Positions 25,418 to 35,242 of a DNA stretch of 64,000 nt are shown one piece after another (position 1 is the first letter of the stretch; each line of letters begins with the position of its first letter). The DNA lies in NCBI GenBank assembly GCA_023091665.1, contig JALJCQ010000001.1:682001-746000 (forward strand), written 5' to 3'. Made by a program: the position numbers and the translations under genes. The stretch is from Pythium myriotylum. Lineage: Eukaryota; Oomycota; Peronosporomycetes; Pythiales; Pythiaceae. The notes below the pieces were generated by a model. That model made no database searches. It was not told the DNA's origin and saw only the letters and a program-made list of their open reading frames with translations.

Positions 25418-25459
25418 TGAGGAAGTCCACGTTCCCTAAAGGGAACGTGGACTTCCTCA
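25418..25459. repeat. Perfect 20-bp hairpin with 2-nt loop
   Basis: Arms 25418-25437 and 25440-25459 are exactly complementary, loop aa. It lies 94 bp after the stop of the TPR-like gene. Confidence 0.95.
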
Positions 25460-25586
25460 TTCACCACCCTGTCCTCGAGAATGCACGACTTTTTGTGGCT
25501 CCGTATCCTATAGTAATCATAGCTTTGGAAGGAAGTCTGCTCCCAGGGCGGAAGGCTGTAGGGGTCAGAAAACTTTCAATTTTTGT

Positions 25587-25663
25587 AGAGATTCCCGCAG
25601 ACTTTCCTACAGTGTAGTAGTGGAAATTTCACTACCGTATCAGGAAAGTCTGCGGGAATCTCT
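25587..25663. repeat. 22-bp inverted repeat with nested quasi-palindrome in the loop
   Basis: Arms 25587-25608 and 25642-25663 pair without mismatch. The 33-nt loop holds a second, imperfect palindrome around gaaatttc (25617-25635). Confidence 0.9.
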
Positions 25664-26363
25664 GCTACGAAAGCAACGATTATCCAAACCTTTACGGTGA
25701 CTAAGCTTCTAGTTCCGGCACCTTCCTCTACCCGAATCTCGGGCATTAGACTGGCCGTGAACTGGGTCATCGAAGATGCAGACATTTTAATGACTATGAC
25801 CGACTCGTTCAAAGTCGCCGTCTTCTCGAATGCTGCTATGCTGATTCGATTTGTCCTTTCAAGTTTACATCCAAATTTCCATGATCGAGGAAGTGTTAGC
25901 GTTCGTGAGCATGCTGGATCCCATTCTGACAGGGAGACCTTTAGCGCGGATCCCGTGGTTTCATGCATACTCAAAAACCCACTACAGTACGGGTAAGGGG
26001 ACTCCCGTCTGCCGCTTATGGGATACGGTTGTCATGGCTCTGTGTTAACATATGTGGTCATGATGTGACCCATTTTGCGGCCGTACGAATCATTTGTGGC
26101 CAACTTCAAATTCTATTGTCAGGCAGACCATTGCCTGATAAGCGCAGCATCTGGGAGCAAGAGCTCAAGATAATCTTGCATGATCGGGAATTTCGCTCCC
26201 ATGTACACGAAAAGAATCCAACAAAGGAGGGCAACGCAGAAATGGATTTTAGCACCCTACTTTAAAAATATGTAGTCTCCTTGATTAAGTGGCCCCTGGT
26301 GATGAAGCCTATTCAAATAGATTTCCCAGAATAGCAATGAAGACCCCCCTGATTAGAACATGA

Positions 26364-26393
26364 AAGCTCCGGGACTGATCAGTCCCGGAGCTT
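26364..26393. repeat. Perfect 30-nt palindrome
   Basis: Fifteen base pairs with no loop, centred between 26378 and 26379 on a GATC core. Confidence 0.95.
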
Positions 26394-26395
26394 CA

Positions 26396-26447
26396 CGTTA
26401 CACAGGCAACAAGGGCACAGACTGTGCCCCCTGTTGCCTGTGTAACG
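26396..26447. repeat. Near-perfect ~24-bp inverted repeat
   Basis: Arms of 25-26 nt start two bases after the previous palindrome. They differ by one bulge and one mismatch. Confidence 0.85.
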
Positions 26448-26713
26448 CTGGATTTTCTGTCAGCGTCATGTCACTTTCGGTTTCTTTGACGCACTCGTCC
26501 ACACTTATGTCGCTGCGGACTGTAATTGTGGAAGAATGCGCCATTCTAGTGGAGTCCGTATGCATAGCGGTCTTGCAATCTGCGGGAAGACAATTGCGCC
26601 CATCACACCAGGACTCGTACGGTACTTCAATTGACTGTCTCTTTGCACTTGCGGATGCACTTGGTTGTTGTATATGAGACAGGCAGGAGGATGCAGTCAC
26701 ACGGCTATCTCAC

Positions 26714-26748
26714 TCCCTGGATCTTTTCTGGCTGCAAAGATCCAGGGA
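26714..26748. repeat. 13-bp hairpin, 9-nt loop
   Basis: Arms 26714-26726 and 26736-26748 are complementary (tccctggatcttt and its reverse complement). Confidence 0.85.
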
Positions 26749-27039
26749 ACGTCATTGTGGGTTCCTTTGACAGTTGCACGGATCTCGAACAAGGCAAACC
26801 AGGGCTTCTGCTGGTCTTTAGTTTCTGGGCATTTGAAGTGTGCGCTTGTCCACTTGATGAGACTCATTTGGTTTGCCCTGTGTTTAGTGACCTAGGTGCA
26901 AAGTAAGATCGGGCTGACATATCCAGCCCAAAACTGCGTCTCCAACAAGCTATCAAATAGAGATTCATATGTTTCTAAAACGACGGCCCAAACGACGTCA
27001 TCCATTTCCTCCGTCTACACACACTACACTTCCATTACC

Positions 27040-27056
27040 GAGCATTCTCCGTTTTG
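27040..27056 (+). promoter_or_regulatory. Candidate oomycete core promoter (Inr/FPR-like)
   Basis: The sequence gcattctccgttttg, 16-30 bp before the ATG at 27072, resembles the known oomycete initiator (TCATTCC-like) followed by the flanking promoter region element (CAWTTT-like). The match is partial. Confidence 0.4.
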
Positions 27057-27071
27057 CCTCAAGCCACCACA

Positions 27072-29027
27072 ATGACCCAGCGTCCCCACCATCTCGCGCC
27101 AGCCATCGCCGTGACCGACGACGTTGGCTGCGGCGAGTCTTCGCCCACGATTATCTACAAGTCACCACTGCCAGACATCGACGTCCCACAAAAAACCGTG
27201 TTCCAGATCGTCGGCGACTGCATCCCGCAGTACGCAAAGCGCGAGGCACTCGTGTGTGGACTCACGGGCGCGAGCGTGACGTTTGAAGAACTGTACGAGT
27301 CGGCCAAGCGAATCGCGGCGGGACTCGCGGATGAAGGTGTTCGTAAGGGAGAAGTGAGTGTCGCTTTGGCGGATCGATGGCGTGGAAGTGTGGGCGTGGG
27401 CACGCAGCTGATCGCGGTTGGATGGCTAGGTGGTGATGCTGCACTCGATCAACTGTCTCGAGTACCCCGCCGTGTTGCTCGGTAGGCAACATTGGTTGTT
27501 TGTGTGTTGGATCTGCTTGACACTCACCCGTTTCCTTTGTTGGTAGCGTTGCATGCGTTGGGTGCGGTCATCTCTCCGGTGTCGACTGTTCTGACGGCCC
27601 GCGAGATCGCTCGTCAAGTTGGATTCGCGAAGTCGAAGTTTATCGTGACCCATCGATCGCTTGAGCACATCGCTCTCGAAGCCGCGGAGGCCGCTGGTGT
27701 TCCCACGTCGCAAATCTTCACGATGGGCAGCTCGTCTGAGGCGCCTCGGTTGAAGACCATCAAGTACGCTGGCTTGCTATAGATGGGGGTGGTTAACTGC
27801 TTTGCTGACTTTGTCGTACTGTGTGCAGTGATGTCGAGCAGCAAGGCTCGGAGTCGTTTGCGTTTGAGGAAATTGATCCGGAGCAGATCGCGTATCTTCC
27901 GTTCTCATCGGGCACGACTGGTTTGCCGAAGGTAAAGCCTTTTTTGCGTTGTGTTTGTTGAATGTGGAGGCGCTGACGGATTGGGGCTAGGGGGTGGCTT
28001 TAACTCAAAGCAGTCAAGGAGGCGGACAAGCACGTGGTGGCTGCATTGCCATTGTTTCACGTCTATCCCATGACGCTACTGTTTGTCTCACTCCTACAAG
28101 GAGCCACAAGCATCGTGCTACCTCGTTTCGAACTCGAGACATTCCTGCGAGTGGTCTCCACGTACCGCATTGAGAGCGTAAATGTTGCACCATCCATCGC
28201 GCTGGTGTTGGCGCACCACCCGTTGGTCGACAAGTTTGACCTCTCGGCGACTAAGAACGTGGTCTCAGCAGGGGCTGCCTTCGGCAGGGAGGTGATTAAA
28301 CTACTAGAGAAGAGGCTGGGCGTGAAGGTCAAACAAGGCTACGGAATGACCGAGAGCTCTTGCGCACTTAATTACTCCGACGAAAAGCACTGCAAACTGG
28401 TAAGCTTATGCTGGAATCGTCTATTGTAAATGACACGAGAGACTCACTGAAAGTGTCTAACAGGGTTCCGTCGGCGTCATTCTACCGAACACAGAACTGC
28501 GCGTCAAGTGCACCACTACCGACAAGGACTTGCCGACAAATCAATTAGGCGAGCTGCTGTATCGCGGACCACAGATCATGCGCGGATACCTCGGCAACGA
28601 CGAGGCGACAAAGAGAACGCTCATGGCTGACGGGTTCCTTCGCACGGGAGACATCGGGTATATTGACGATGACGGATGTGTTTTCGTCGTGGACCGACTG
28701 AAGGAACTCGTCAAGTACGGCAACGACCAGGTGGCCCCCGCCGAGCTCGAAGACGTGCTCAACCACCACCCGCAGATCGCCGACTCGTGCGTGGTGCGTG
28801 GGTACGGTGAGATGGATGAGGAGTTGCCGAAGGCGTATGTCGTTCGGAAGGACACTGGTCTGACAGCGGAGGCAGTAATGGCGTTTGTGGCGTCGAAGGT
28901 CGCTTCGTTCAAGCAGGTGCGTCAGGTGGAGTTTATCGATGCGATCCCGAAGAGCGCGGCGGGGAAGATTCTTCGTCGCGAGCTACAGGATATCGAGAAC
29001 AAGCGACGCAGCGGCGGTAACAAGTGA
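27072..29027 (+). CDS. 4-coumarate-CoA ligase-like acyl-CoA synthetase, internally damaged
   Basis: An adenylate-forming enzyme that would activate a carboxylic acid with ATP and load it onto CoA. Exons 27072-27353, 27430-27481, 27547-27763, 27829-27931, ~27991-28399 and 28464-29027 carry the family motifs: FQIVGDCIPQYA, HALGAVISPV, the P-loop SSGTTGLPKGV, AALPLFHVYPM, QGYGMTESS, GELLYRGPQIMRGY, FLRTGDIGYIDDDG, DRLKELVKYG and KSAAGKILRREL. After GVALTQS, at about 28012, the frame shifts by one. The usual ~15-25 residues before the LPLFHVY strand are missing, and no splice pair restores them. So the gene as read is broken (pseudogene, or an assembly deletion). No C-terminal SKL-type peroxisomal signal is seen. 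A decayed copy of its 3' end lies at 34926-35045. Confidence 0.8.
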
Positions 29028-29321
29028 ACTCTTACCATCACGAAAGCGAAGAGTTCGACGAATTGACTGAATATTCCCTGCCTTTTCTTTTACCAAGCCA
29101 TTGAGATTCCAGTCGATTCTTTTATACAAAAACAAAATAGCATGGTGTTGGCTTTCATCAAGGTTTGCATCTTAATGGACCGATTCCCGTAGGGATTTAG
29201 AAGCCTCTCTAAAGCTAAAATTTCGGTTCTCGACAATTCAAATCCTATTTTGGCCGTCAGAGCCCCCTCCTCAGATCACAATCTGGAGAGCCCCCCCCCC
29301 CCCCTCGGCATCCGTACCTGG

Positions 29322-29360
<39 letters not shown>

Positions 29361-29871
29361 TATTACCAATAGCGTCCGATAGTCTAATAGGGCCCTATCA
29401 GGCCGTCAACCCTACGGGATGGGGTGGGAAGTTATTCGCTAGGTGGGGAGTAAGCTGTAGAAACCTGGTGCCGGAGAATGGCGGCTGCCACGTCGTGAAG
29501 TAGATATCCGTACCTGGCTGATTCGATGCAGTGCCAGTATCAATTTCACTACATCGACCATTCTGGTCCTTGCGTCTCCTTCTTGGTTCATTTGTTCTAC
29601 ACATTCCAGTCGAGGGAGGAGAAGAAGAATGAGCGATAACGAAAAGAAGAGAAAGGTGAATTGATCGTGAAACAATTTATTCGACTGGCTGTGTGGGCAG
29701 CCGGCGCCACATCCAAGGCCGAGACTGAGCCCGAAGTCGAGCCCCAAGCCGAGGCTGCAGCGACCCCACCTCCCAAGCCGCCGGTCCCCAGTCGCCAGTC
29801 GCCAGTCACTCGCGATGGCGTGGAGTGTACCGTGTTGCGTGTGTACCGTGATGCGTGCTGCGTGTGGAGAA
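29028..29871. other. Spacer downstream of the acyl-CoA synthetase; homopolymer runs
   Basis: No gene supported. It holds C14 (29291-29304) and T37 (29323-29359) runs. The block at 29628-29830 has an inverted, partly deleted copy at 34787-34920. The phrase tccgtacctggct occurs twice, at 29310 and 29505, once directly against the T run. Confidence 0.55.
29291..29359. repeat. C14 run followed by T37 run
   Basis: A homopolymer pair separated by 18 nt. Read on the - strand, the T run is a poly(A) tract, as left by retrotransposition. Confidence 0.9.
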
Positions 29872-29979
29872 CTAGTTCCACTGGTTGCTGGGGAAGCTGT
29901 ACAGGTTGGTGTTGGCGAGAATGCAATTGTAGTCGCCGCCACAAGCAAAGGCAACACCCGATATGGTGAGCCCAAGCAC

Positions 29980-30861
29980 CTAGTCCAAGCCTGGGAAGTT
30001 CTGACCTTGGTTGAATGGGCCACACCTGGCCATGTTCGTCTTGCCCTCTCGCCAGAGCTTTTCGTAGATCCAGTTGACGCCGATGAGCAAGTTGGCTTCG
30101 TTGGCAGCGGAAATCCCATTGCCGCACGAGATGGCGACGTACTTGAGGCAGCTCGAACCACGGAAACTGAACGAGACGCTACGGAGACCCTCGCCTGTGC
30201 CGAGGTTCCCACTCCGCGTGCGCCCTTGGTAAAACGAGTCGGTGGGGCTGTTCGCGTTCTCCGAGTTCACCCAGAACTCACTCCGCTTGCCCGTGTTCGA
30301 CTCGAACGCAAACTTCATTTTCGTTTGCCACTTGTCCCGACAGACGTACTGGTTGATCGCGGCGTTCCAATACCAGTCACACACATGGTTATCTGGCAAC
30401 AGGGAGGCGACAACCTCGCAGTTCTGGGAGTCTGGGTTCACGTAGTTCTTGATCATGTTGTAGGCGTTGACTCCGGATGAGATGATGCCGGCGACGTCAG
30501 GGATCGGCAATCCGCCATCTGCCAGGCGCCGAGTCGCTTGAGTCGCTTGCGTCGGTGGAGTCACATTCGTCGCTTGCGTCGGTTGAGTTCCATCGGTAGC
30601 TGGAGTCGATGGACTCCCTCCAGTCGGCTCGTTGCACCAGAACCGTTCGGTGACGTTATGGTCGTCGATGAAGCCGAAGGGAACGTCGCACGTGGCGGTG
30701 GCAACCGCGGTGCTGGAAGCGGCCGATGTCGAGGCTGAGGCCGAGGTTGAGGCCGAGGTTGAGGTCGAGGTCGAGGTCGAGGTCGAGGTCGAGGCCGCCG
30801 TGGTCGCGGTTGCGGTCGCTGCGCAGACCGCCAGCAAGAGATACGTTGTGAGCTTGAACAT
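29980..30861 (-). CDS. Secreted Ser/Thr-rich protein of unknown family, ended by an in-frame TAG
   Basis: From the ATG at 30861 the protein begins with a signal peptide (MFKLTTYLLLAVCAATATA), followed by a (Ser-Thr)n/Ala-rich stretch encoded by a GAGGTC-type hexamer repeat. Next come a Thr/Pro-rich linker with repeated TQAT units and a ~160-residue Cys-containing domain (CDWYWNAAINQYVC, FEFWVNSEN-like, CLKYVAISCGNG). A TAG at 29982-29980 stops it at 293 residues. The same frame then stays open for 35 more residues with a convincing Cys-bearing tail (CGGDYNCILANTNLYSFPS) to a second TAG at 29872. No GT-AG pair removes the first TAG. It may be a nonsense mutation, readthrough, or a sequencing error. 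I do not recognise the domain. Confidence 0.65.
   Translation of the reverse strand: MFKLTTYLLLAVCAATATATTAASTSTSTSTSTSTSASTSASASTSAASSTAVATATCDVPFGFIDDHNVTERFWCNEPTGGSPSTPATDGTQPTQATNVTPPTQATQATRRLADGGLPIPDVAGIISSGVNAYNMIKNYVNPDSQNCEVVASLLPDNHVCDWYWNAAINQYVCRDKWQTKMKFAFESNTGKRSEFWVNSENANSPTDSFYQGRTRSGNLGTGEGLRSVSFSFRGSSCLKYVAISCGNGISAANEANLLIGVNWIYEKLWREGKTNMARCGPFNQGQNFPGLD
30730..30795. repeat. GAGGTC/GAGGCC hexamer repeat inside the secreted-protein gene
   Basis: About eleven imperfect hexamers. On the coding (-) strand they give alternating Ser-Thr/Ser-Ala. The tract is prone to length change. Confidence 0.85.
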
Positions 30862-31964
30862 TGTCGAGGTCGTTGTTGGTCGGACGAATGTCGTAGTGGT
30901 AGTGGTAGTGGTAGTGGTGGTCGTTTGTAGTTGTAGTGGCTCTCGTTGCCGAGTGGAGATTGGGAAGTGAGTGGCGCTCTTTCGGTTGCTTGCCTCGGTT
31001 CGATGGGTCAGCCAGTCCTGACGTGTTACTCTGCCAGCCCCGGTAGGTCGGCTGTGACCAGTTGAGGGTTGTGTCCTGAGCCGTGGGTTGACGTGCCCAG
31101 GGTTGGTGTGCGCAGGGTTGTCGTACCCAGGGCTCAGGGCTGATCGATGTGGCTCCATCATCCTCGGACGATGGCCCACTCTCTCGCCGTGTCGTCGGTG
31201 TCGTGTGGTGAGGTGTGGTGTGTTCGTGGTCCTGTTCTTGTTCATGTTCTTGTTCGTGTTTCCTGTTGCTGTTCTTGCTTGCGGCTGGTGGAGTTACTCG
31301 GTGCAGTACAGTACCGTCCAGTAAGGTGAGCCTCTTGTGGCTGGGGGGGGGGGGCCTCTGTGACGTGGACGGCATCTGTGACTTGTGACCGCGTGGATTC
31401 ACTGTCCGTACTTTCTACACTCCTGACCCATGAACCCACTTTGGGGTGGTGGCGCGGTTGATTCTGGTTGGTTTGCACGGTATGACCAGTAACAGTAACA
31501 CGGTAATGACAGAGTACACGAGACTTTCACGTGGCGCTTCCACGTGATCTCATCATCTGAACATCAGAGAACCATCGAGAACCTCGAAACAAATGAGAGA
31601 TAGCTATACACAAGAGAAAGACATACCAGAGCTACACAGTACATGTACGGATGCGAGTGCGAGTGCGAGTGGTGAGATATAGCTCAGCAAGAGGAAGAAA
31701 CTAGAGACGAAGAGGAAGAATACAGAACTAGTCGTCTCGTCTCGTCTCGTCGAAGCTCGGAGCTCGAAGCTGCTTCCAAGAACTCCATCCCGTGTCCCTG
31801 TGCCTGCACGAATCGAAGTCCTTCCAAGCCGACTCCGTATCATTCGATTCACAGCACGTTATTATGTTTCCAGACACTTTAAACTTAGGGGATCCCCGAG
31901 GAGGACGGTGGGCCCCATCTCCGTCGTATCCGTGACATCTCGCGACATTGGATTCATTGCCTTC
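30862..31964. other. Upstream region of the secreted gene and 5' boundary of the retroelement relic
   Basis: No independent gene is supported, although simple-sequence bias gives long open frames on both strands. It contains a (GTA/GTG)-rich tract (30893-30925), G12 (31343-31354), and short tandem repeats of GCGAGT (31651-31672) and GTCTC (31733-31752). Confidence 0.5.
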
Positions 31965-34315
31965 ACTGAAGACGAGGTCCGCGTGGCGTTGAAATCGTGC
32001 CCAAGAGGCAAAGCCAGTGGCCCAGATGGGCTACCCAACGACTGGTACCGCGAGTATGAAGACACAATTGTCGAAGCCCTCACTCCCATGTACAACTTGT
32101 GGCATAACTCGAATATTCTCCCTCGCAGTTTCAAAGAAGCCACAATCGCGTACATCCCAAAAACGCTCCGGCCACAAACAGGACTGGACTTCCGCCCCAT
32201 CGCGCTACACGACACGGACTACAAAATCTACTCGAGACTTTTGCTCAACCGCGTCAGGCCCCACTTAGCCCAACTAGTCTCACCGACGCAGTTCGGATTT
32301 GTTCCGGGACGGCAAGTCCACGACGCGCTCGACACGTTCCACGCCCTCCAGGCGCTCGCCAATTCAGACGAGAGGCTACAGGATGCGGTTGCGGTTCTAC
32401 TGGACTTCGAAAAGGCGTATGACTCGCTTGATCGCACTTTCCTCGCTCGCGCGCTCGACCGACTCGGTTTCCCCCCAAAATTCGTTGCTGCGGCAAGGCA
32501 AATGCATCTAGCGACGACGGCGGAGTTTGTGGCAAATGCTGAGGTCTCTGCCAAACACCAGATCCTAAACAGAATACGCCAAGGTTGCCCGCTTGCTCCA
32601 ACGTTGTTCGTGATCGCCGTGGACTTACTCTATCAGAAGCTGGCTCAGGATCCAGAGTTGAAAGGAATCGAGCTTCCTAGTGGAGAGGGGGTACGCGCCA
32701 CAGGCTATGCTGACGATACTACGGTTTACCTTGATAGTCCACAGCACCTCCGACGCCTTTCCGCTACGCTGGATACCTTTCGTCGAGCATCAGGCCTGAG
32801 GGTTAATCTAGCGAAGAGTGTGGTTGTCTTCCTAACGAAGAATGCCGAGCGGGACGTGGTCGAGCACAGCGGCTTCACCGTCGCTGCCACCGCGGCGCTG
32901 ACGCGACTACTCGGTGGTCAAGTGGCCAGCTCGCCTTCCTTGGCAGCTATTTGGGACTTGGCGCTCCAGAAAACGCGCACCCGACTTTTCATCGCCGAGA
33001 TTAAGACCACCAACGTGCGACAACGCGTGAAATTACTGCGTGCAGTACTCCTCCCCCAGTTCTTGTACACAGCCCGTCACCATTGGTCGAGCGCGGCCAC
33101 TGTGGACTGCTGGCAGAAACTCGTCGACTCCTTCACATGGTCCGCCTCCCTAGCCTCCGATGGAACGCGGCGGGCACGGGCATGGATGGCCAAGCACGTA
33201 GCCCAGCAGCCACTGAAAGAAGGTGGCCTCAATGCGGTCAACATCAAACATGAATTGCATTGCCTCAGCCTCAGCACAGTCGAGAGATGGGTCCAGCCTT
33301 GCGCTGGCTTCCGCAGTCAGATTGGTGCAATCCTCTTGCGGGCTCACGGTGCTGACGCCATTCACAACGGGCCAGGACGGAAGACCCGAGCCGTACCGAC
33401 CATCCAGAAAAGTCTCGGCGCTACCGGAGTACACCTGAGACGGGCCTTGCTGGTGCGGTCCCAGGCGAGGACGAGCTGCTGCTTGGGGTGACGGGGTTAC
33501 CTCATTCCAACGCCGATTTCCACAACTTTGCTACGCCAGCACATCGCTTCCGAGACCTCATGGAAGTGGAGTGGATGGGAGAGAACCAACTAAGGTTCAA
33601 AGCTCTGACAGGGTGTTTCCCTCTCCCAGACAAACTAGCAAGAGGTTTTCGCCGGCTGTGCGACGAGCTGGTCTACAACTACCCAGGAATGCTAATTCTT
33701 CCGGCGCAACCAGAAGACATTATCTTACGGCCACCCAGTCTAGACATATGGACACTTTCGCCTGCTCGCGAGCGATACATACTCAGATGGAGCCCTGTGG
33801 CGGACGTACAAGTGCAGGCCAAGCAGCTCGAGTCGGTCGCGCACTCACTCGGCGACGTGCTGGCCTCGCTGCCAGTCGAGCCGATCCACGCGACGCCGAC
33901 GATCGAGGTCCACACAGTCGGCTCCGTGTCGAGTGGCAGTGGGTCCAGCACCAACAGCGCCGAGTACGCCAAGGTGCTGCGTCGCCGCGCCACGCGCCCA
34001 GCTCGCGCCGATTGGACCGGCAACGAGGTCGAGCTCCAGCCCAACGTTTCCAACCCAGCTGGACCGGCTGCCTGCTCATACGGCGACGCAGATGACCATG
34101 AACACCTCCAAAACCGGCCATTCCGCGGTCAGCGCCGCTATATCCACGAGCACTACGACAAGTATAATGAGCCCCACGCCGCGAAACGTCGCCACCAAGT
34201 GTCTATCAATAGAACCAACTACAGTCCGTTCAGACATTGTGAGATATGTACCAGTAGAAATGCATTCCTCTCACCTGACATGCAATCGTGCCGAGGCATG
34301 ACCCAACATGAATAA
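31965..34315 (+). mobile_element. 5'-truncated, frameshifted non-LTR retrotransposon (reverse transcriptase) relic
   Basis: The frame at 31800-33493 contains a LINE-type reverse transcriptase. It has PRGKASGPDGLP (motif 1), IALHDTDYKIYSRLL, FVPGRQVHDAL, catalytic motif A LLDFEKAYDS (32394-32426), RQGCPLAP, motif C with YADD (32706-32717) and LLRAVLLPQFLYTA downstream. No endonuclease domain precedes it, so the 5' part is lost; sequence resembling the element begins near 31,965. Around 33,415-33,440 the frame shifts by one. The C-terminal connector domain then continues in the other frame to 34315. No poly(A) tail or target-site duplication is evident at the right end. The element is inactive as it stands. 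Confidence 0.85.
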
Positions 34316-34330
34316 AATCGAGAAGTCGAG

Positions 34331-34590
34331 CTAGAGAAGCGACCACGCATCGGAATTCACCGCGTGAAAAAGTAGAAACTCGCTCTCCATCACGATGAAG
34401 TCCATATCCACGGGTTGCGTGGCGGCGCCGTGATGATCTTGTGATGACAGATCAAGCAAGCCAGCTTGCAAGCGTTGCAGAATGTTCTGCGCTTGATCGG
34501 TGCAGAGAAACAGCATCTCGATTAGGCGTATGACGGCCATACAAGCGTCTTCAGCCTCCAGAGTTGTGTCAACAGTATCGCTGTCGTCCG
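34331..34590 (-). pseudogene. 3' gene fragment cut off at a palindrome
   Basis: The - frame reads as natural protein sequence (YFTDDSDTVDTT, ACMAVIRLIEMLFLC, NILQRLQAGLLDL, MDFIVMESEFLLFHAV) up to a stop at 34331. Upstream it runs directly into the 187-bp palindrome at 34600, with no plausible start or intron acceptor. I read it as the tail of an unknown gene severed by the rearrangement. Confidence 0.4.
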
Positions 34591-34599
34591 TGAAGTAGC

Positions 34600-34786
34600 G
34601 TGTGGAGTGTACCGTGTTATACCGTGTTGCGTGCTGCGTGTATAGCGGAAAGCGTTACGTGCCGCGTGCCGCGTGCTGCGGTGCCGCCGAGTGGCTCGAC
34701 GGCACCGCAGCACGCGGCACGCGGCACGTAACGCTTTCCGCTATACACGCAGCACGCAACACGGTATAACACGGTACACTCCACAC
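34600..34786. repeat. 187-bp near-perfect palindrome
   Basis: Arms 34600-34691 and 34695-34786 (92 bp each) pair with a single mismatch (34687/34699) around a 3-nt loop. The arm sequence (tggagtgtaccgtgtt, gcgtgctgcgtgt) derives from the 3' flank of the secreted gene near 29820-29865. Confidence 0.95.
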
Positions 34787-35045
34787 CATCGCGAGCCTCG
34801 GCTTGGGGCTCGACTTCGGGCTCAGTCTCGGCCTTGGATGTGGCGCCGGCTACCCACACAGCCAGTCGAATAAATAGTTTCACGATCAATTCAACTTTCT
34901 CGTTTTTCGTTATCGTTCATCAGATAAGATTCTTCGTCGCGATCTACATGGTATCGGCAAGAAGCAATGCAGCGGTAGGATGAAGTGGACTCTCGCCACC
35001 ACGAGAGCGAAGTGTTCGATGAGTGAACTGAATAGTTCACGGAAT
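34787..35045. repeat. Scrambled duplicate of two neighbouring gene tails
   Basis: 34787-34920 is an inverted copy of 29830-29628, lacking about 29756-29809. 34926-35045 is a diverged direct copy of 28967-29065, the 3' end of the acyl-CoA synthetase plus its downstream sequence. The two pieces are rejoined in a new order and orientation. 35046-35242 holds nothing recognisable. Confidence 0.85.
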
Positions 35046-35242
35046 ACTTCTTGTTTCGCCAAACCTTCTACTTCGAAGTATATTCAAGTCTGACTGATTA
35101 CGAAGTCCACGGGTTACAGCGTTGGCTATCAAAGTGGACAGTTCATTGGATCGTTCGTATAGCACCGTGCAGAGTTGAACCGACGCGATTTATTTAGTCC
35201 GCTTCCATCGACCTCGCTTTCAAAGTCAACGTCCGGTTGACC

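Larger units (their letters stand above)
25325..27071. other. 1.7-kb accessory spacer rich in hairpins, no clear gene
   Basis: No gene could be supported. The most frame-like stretches are 25417-25617 (+) and 25576-25974 (-). Both contain EIPADFP, because they read opposite arms of the same inverted repeat, so they are not independent evidence of coding. At least five long hairpins lie here, listed separately. A shorter stem (gggctg/cagccc) sits at 26911-26929. Confidence 0.55.

Noticed and set aside
25418..25459. Hairpin as an intrinsic bacterial-type terminator
   Set aside because: No U tract follows, the genome is eukaryotic, and most similar hairpins are not at gene ends.
29439..30212. 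257-codon - strand frame over the secreted gene's 3' half
   Set aside because: Ser/Thr-rich shadow in another frame; the frame with signal peptide and cysteines is the better candidate.
30632..31402. Long + and - frames with Glu-Val and Asp-Leu repeats
   Set aside because: They are translations of the hexamer repeat in other frames, with no protein-like sequence outside it.
31965..34315. Reverse transcriptase as a group II intron or retron protein
   Set aside because: Motif order, long connector and genomic setting fit a LINE-type element; no catalytic RNA or retron structure is seen.
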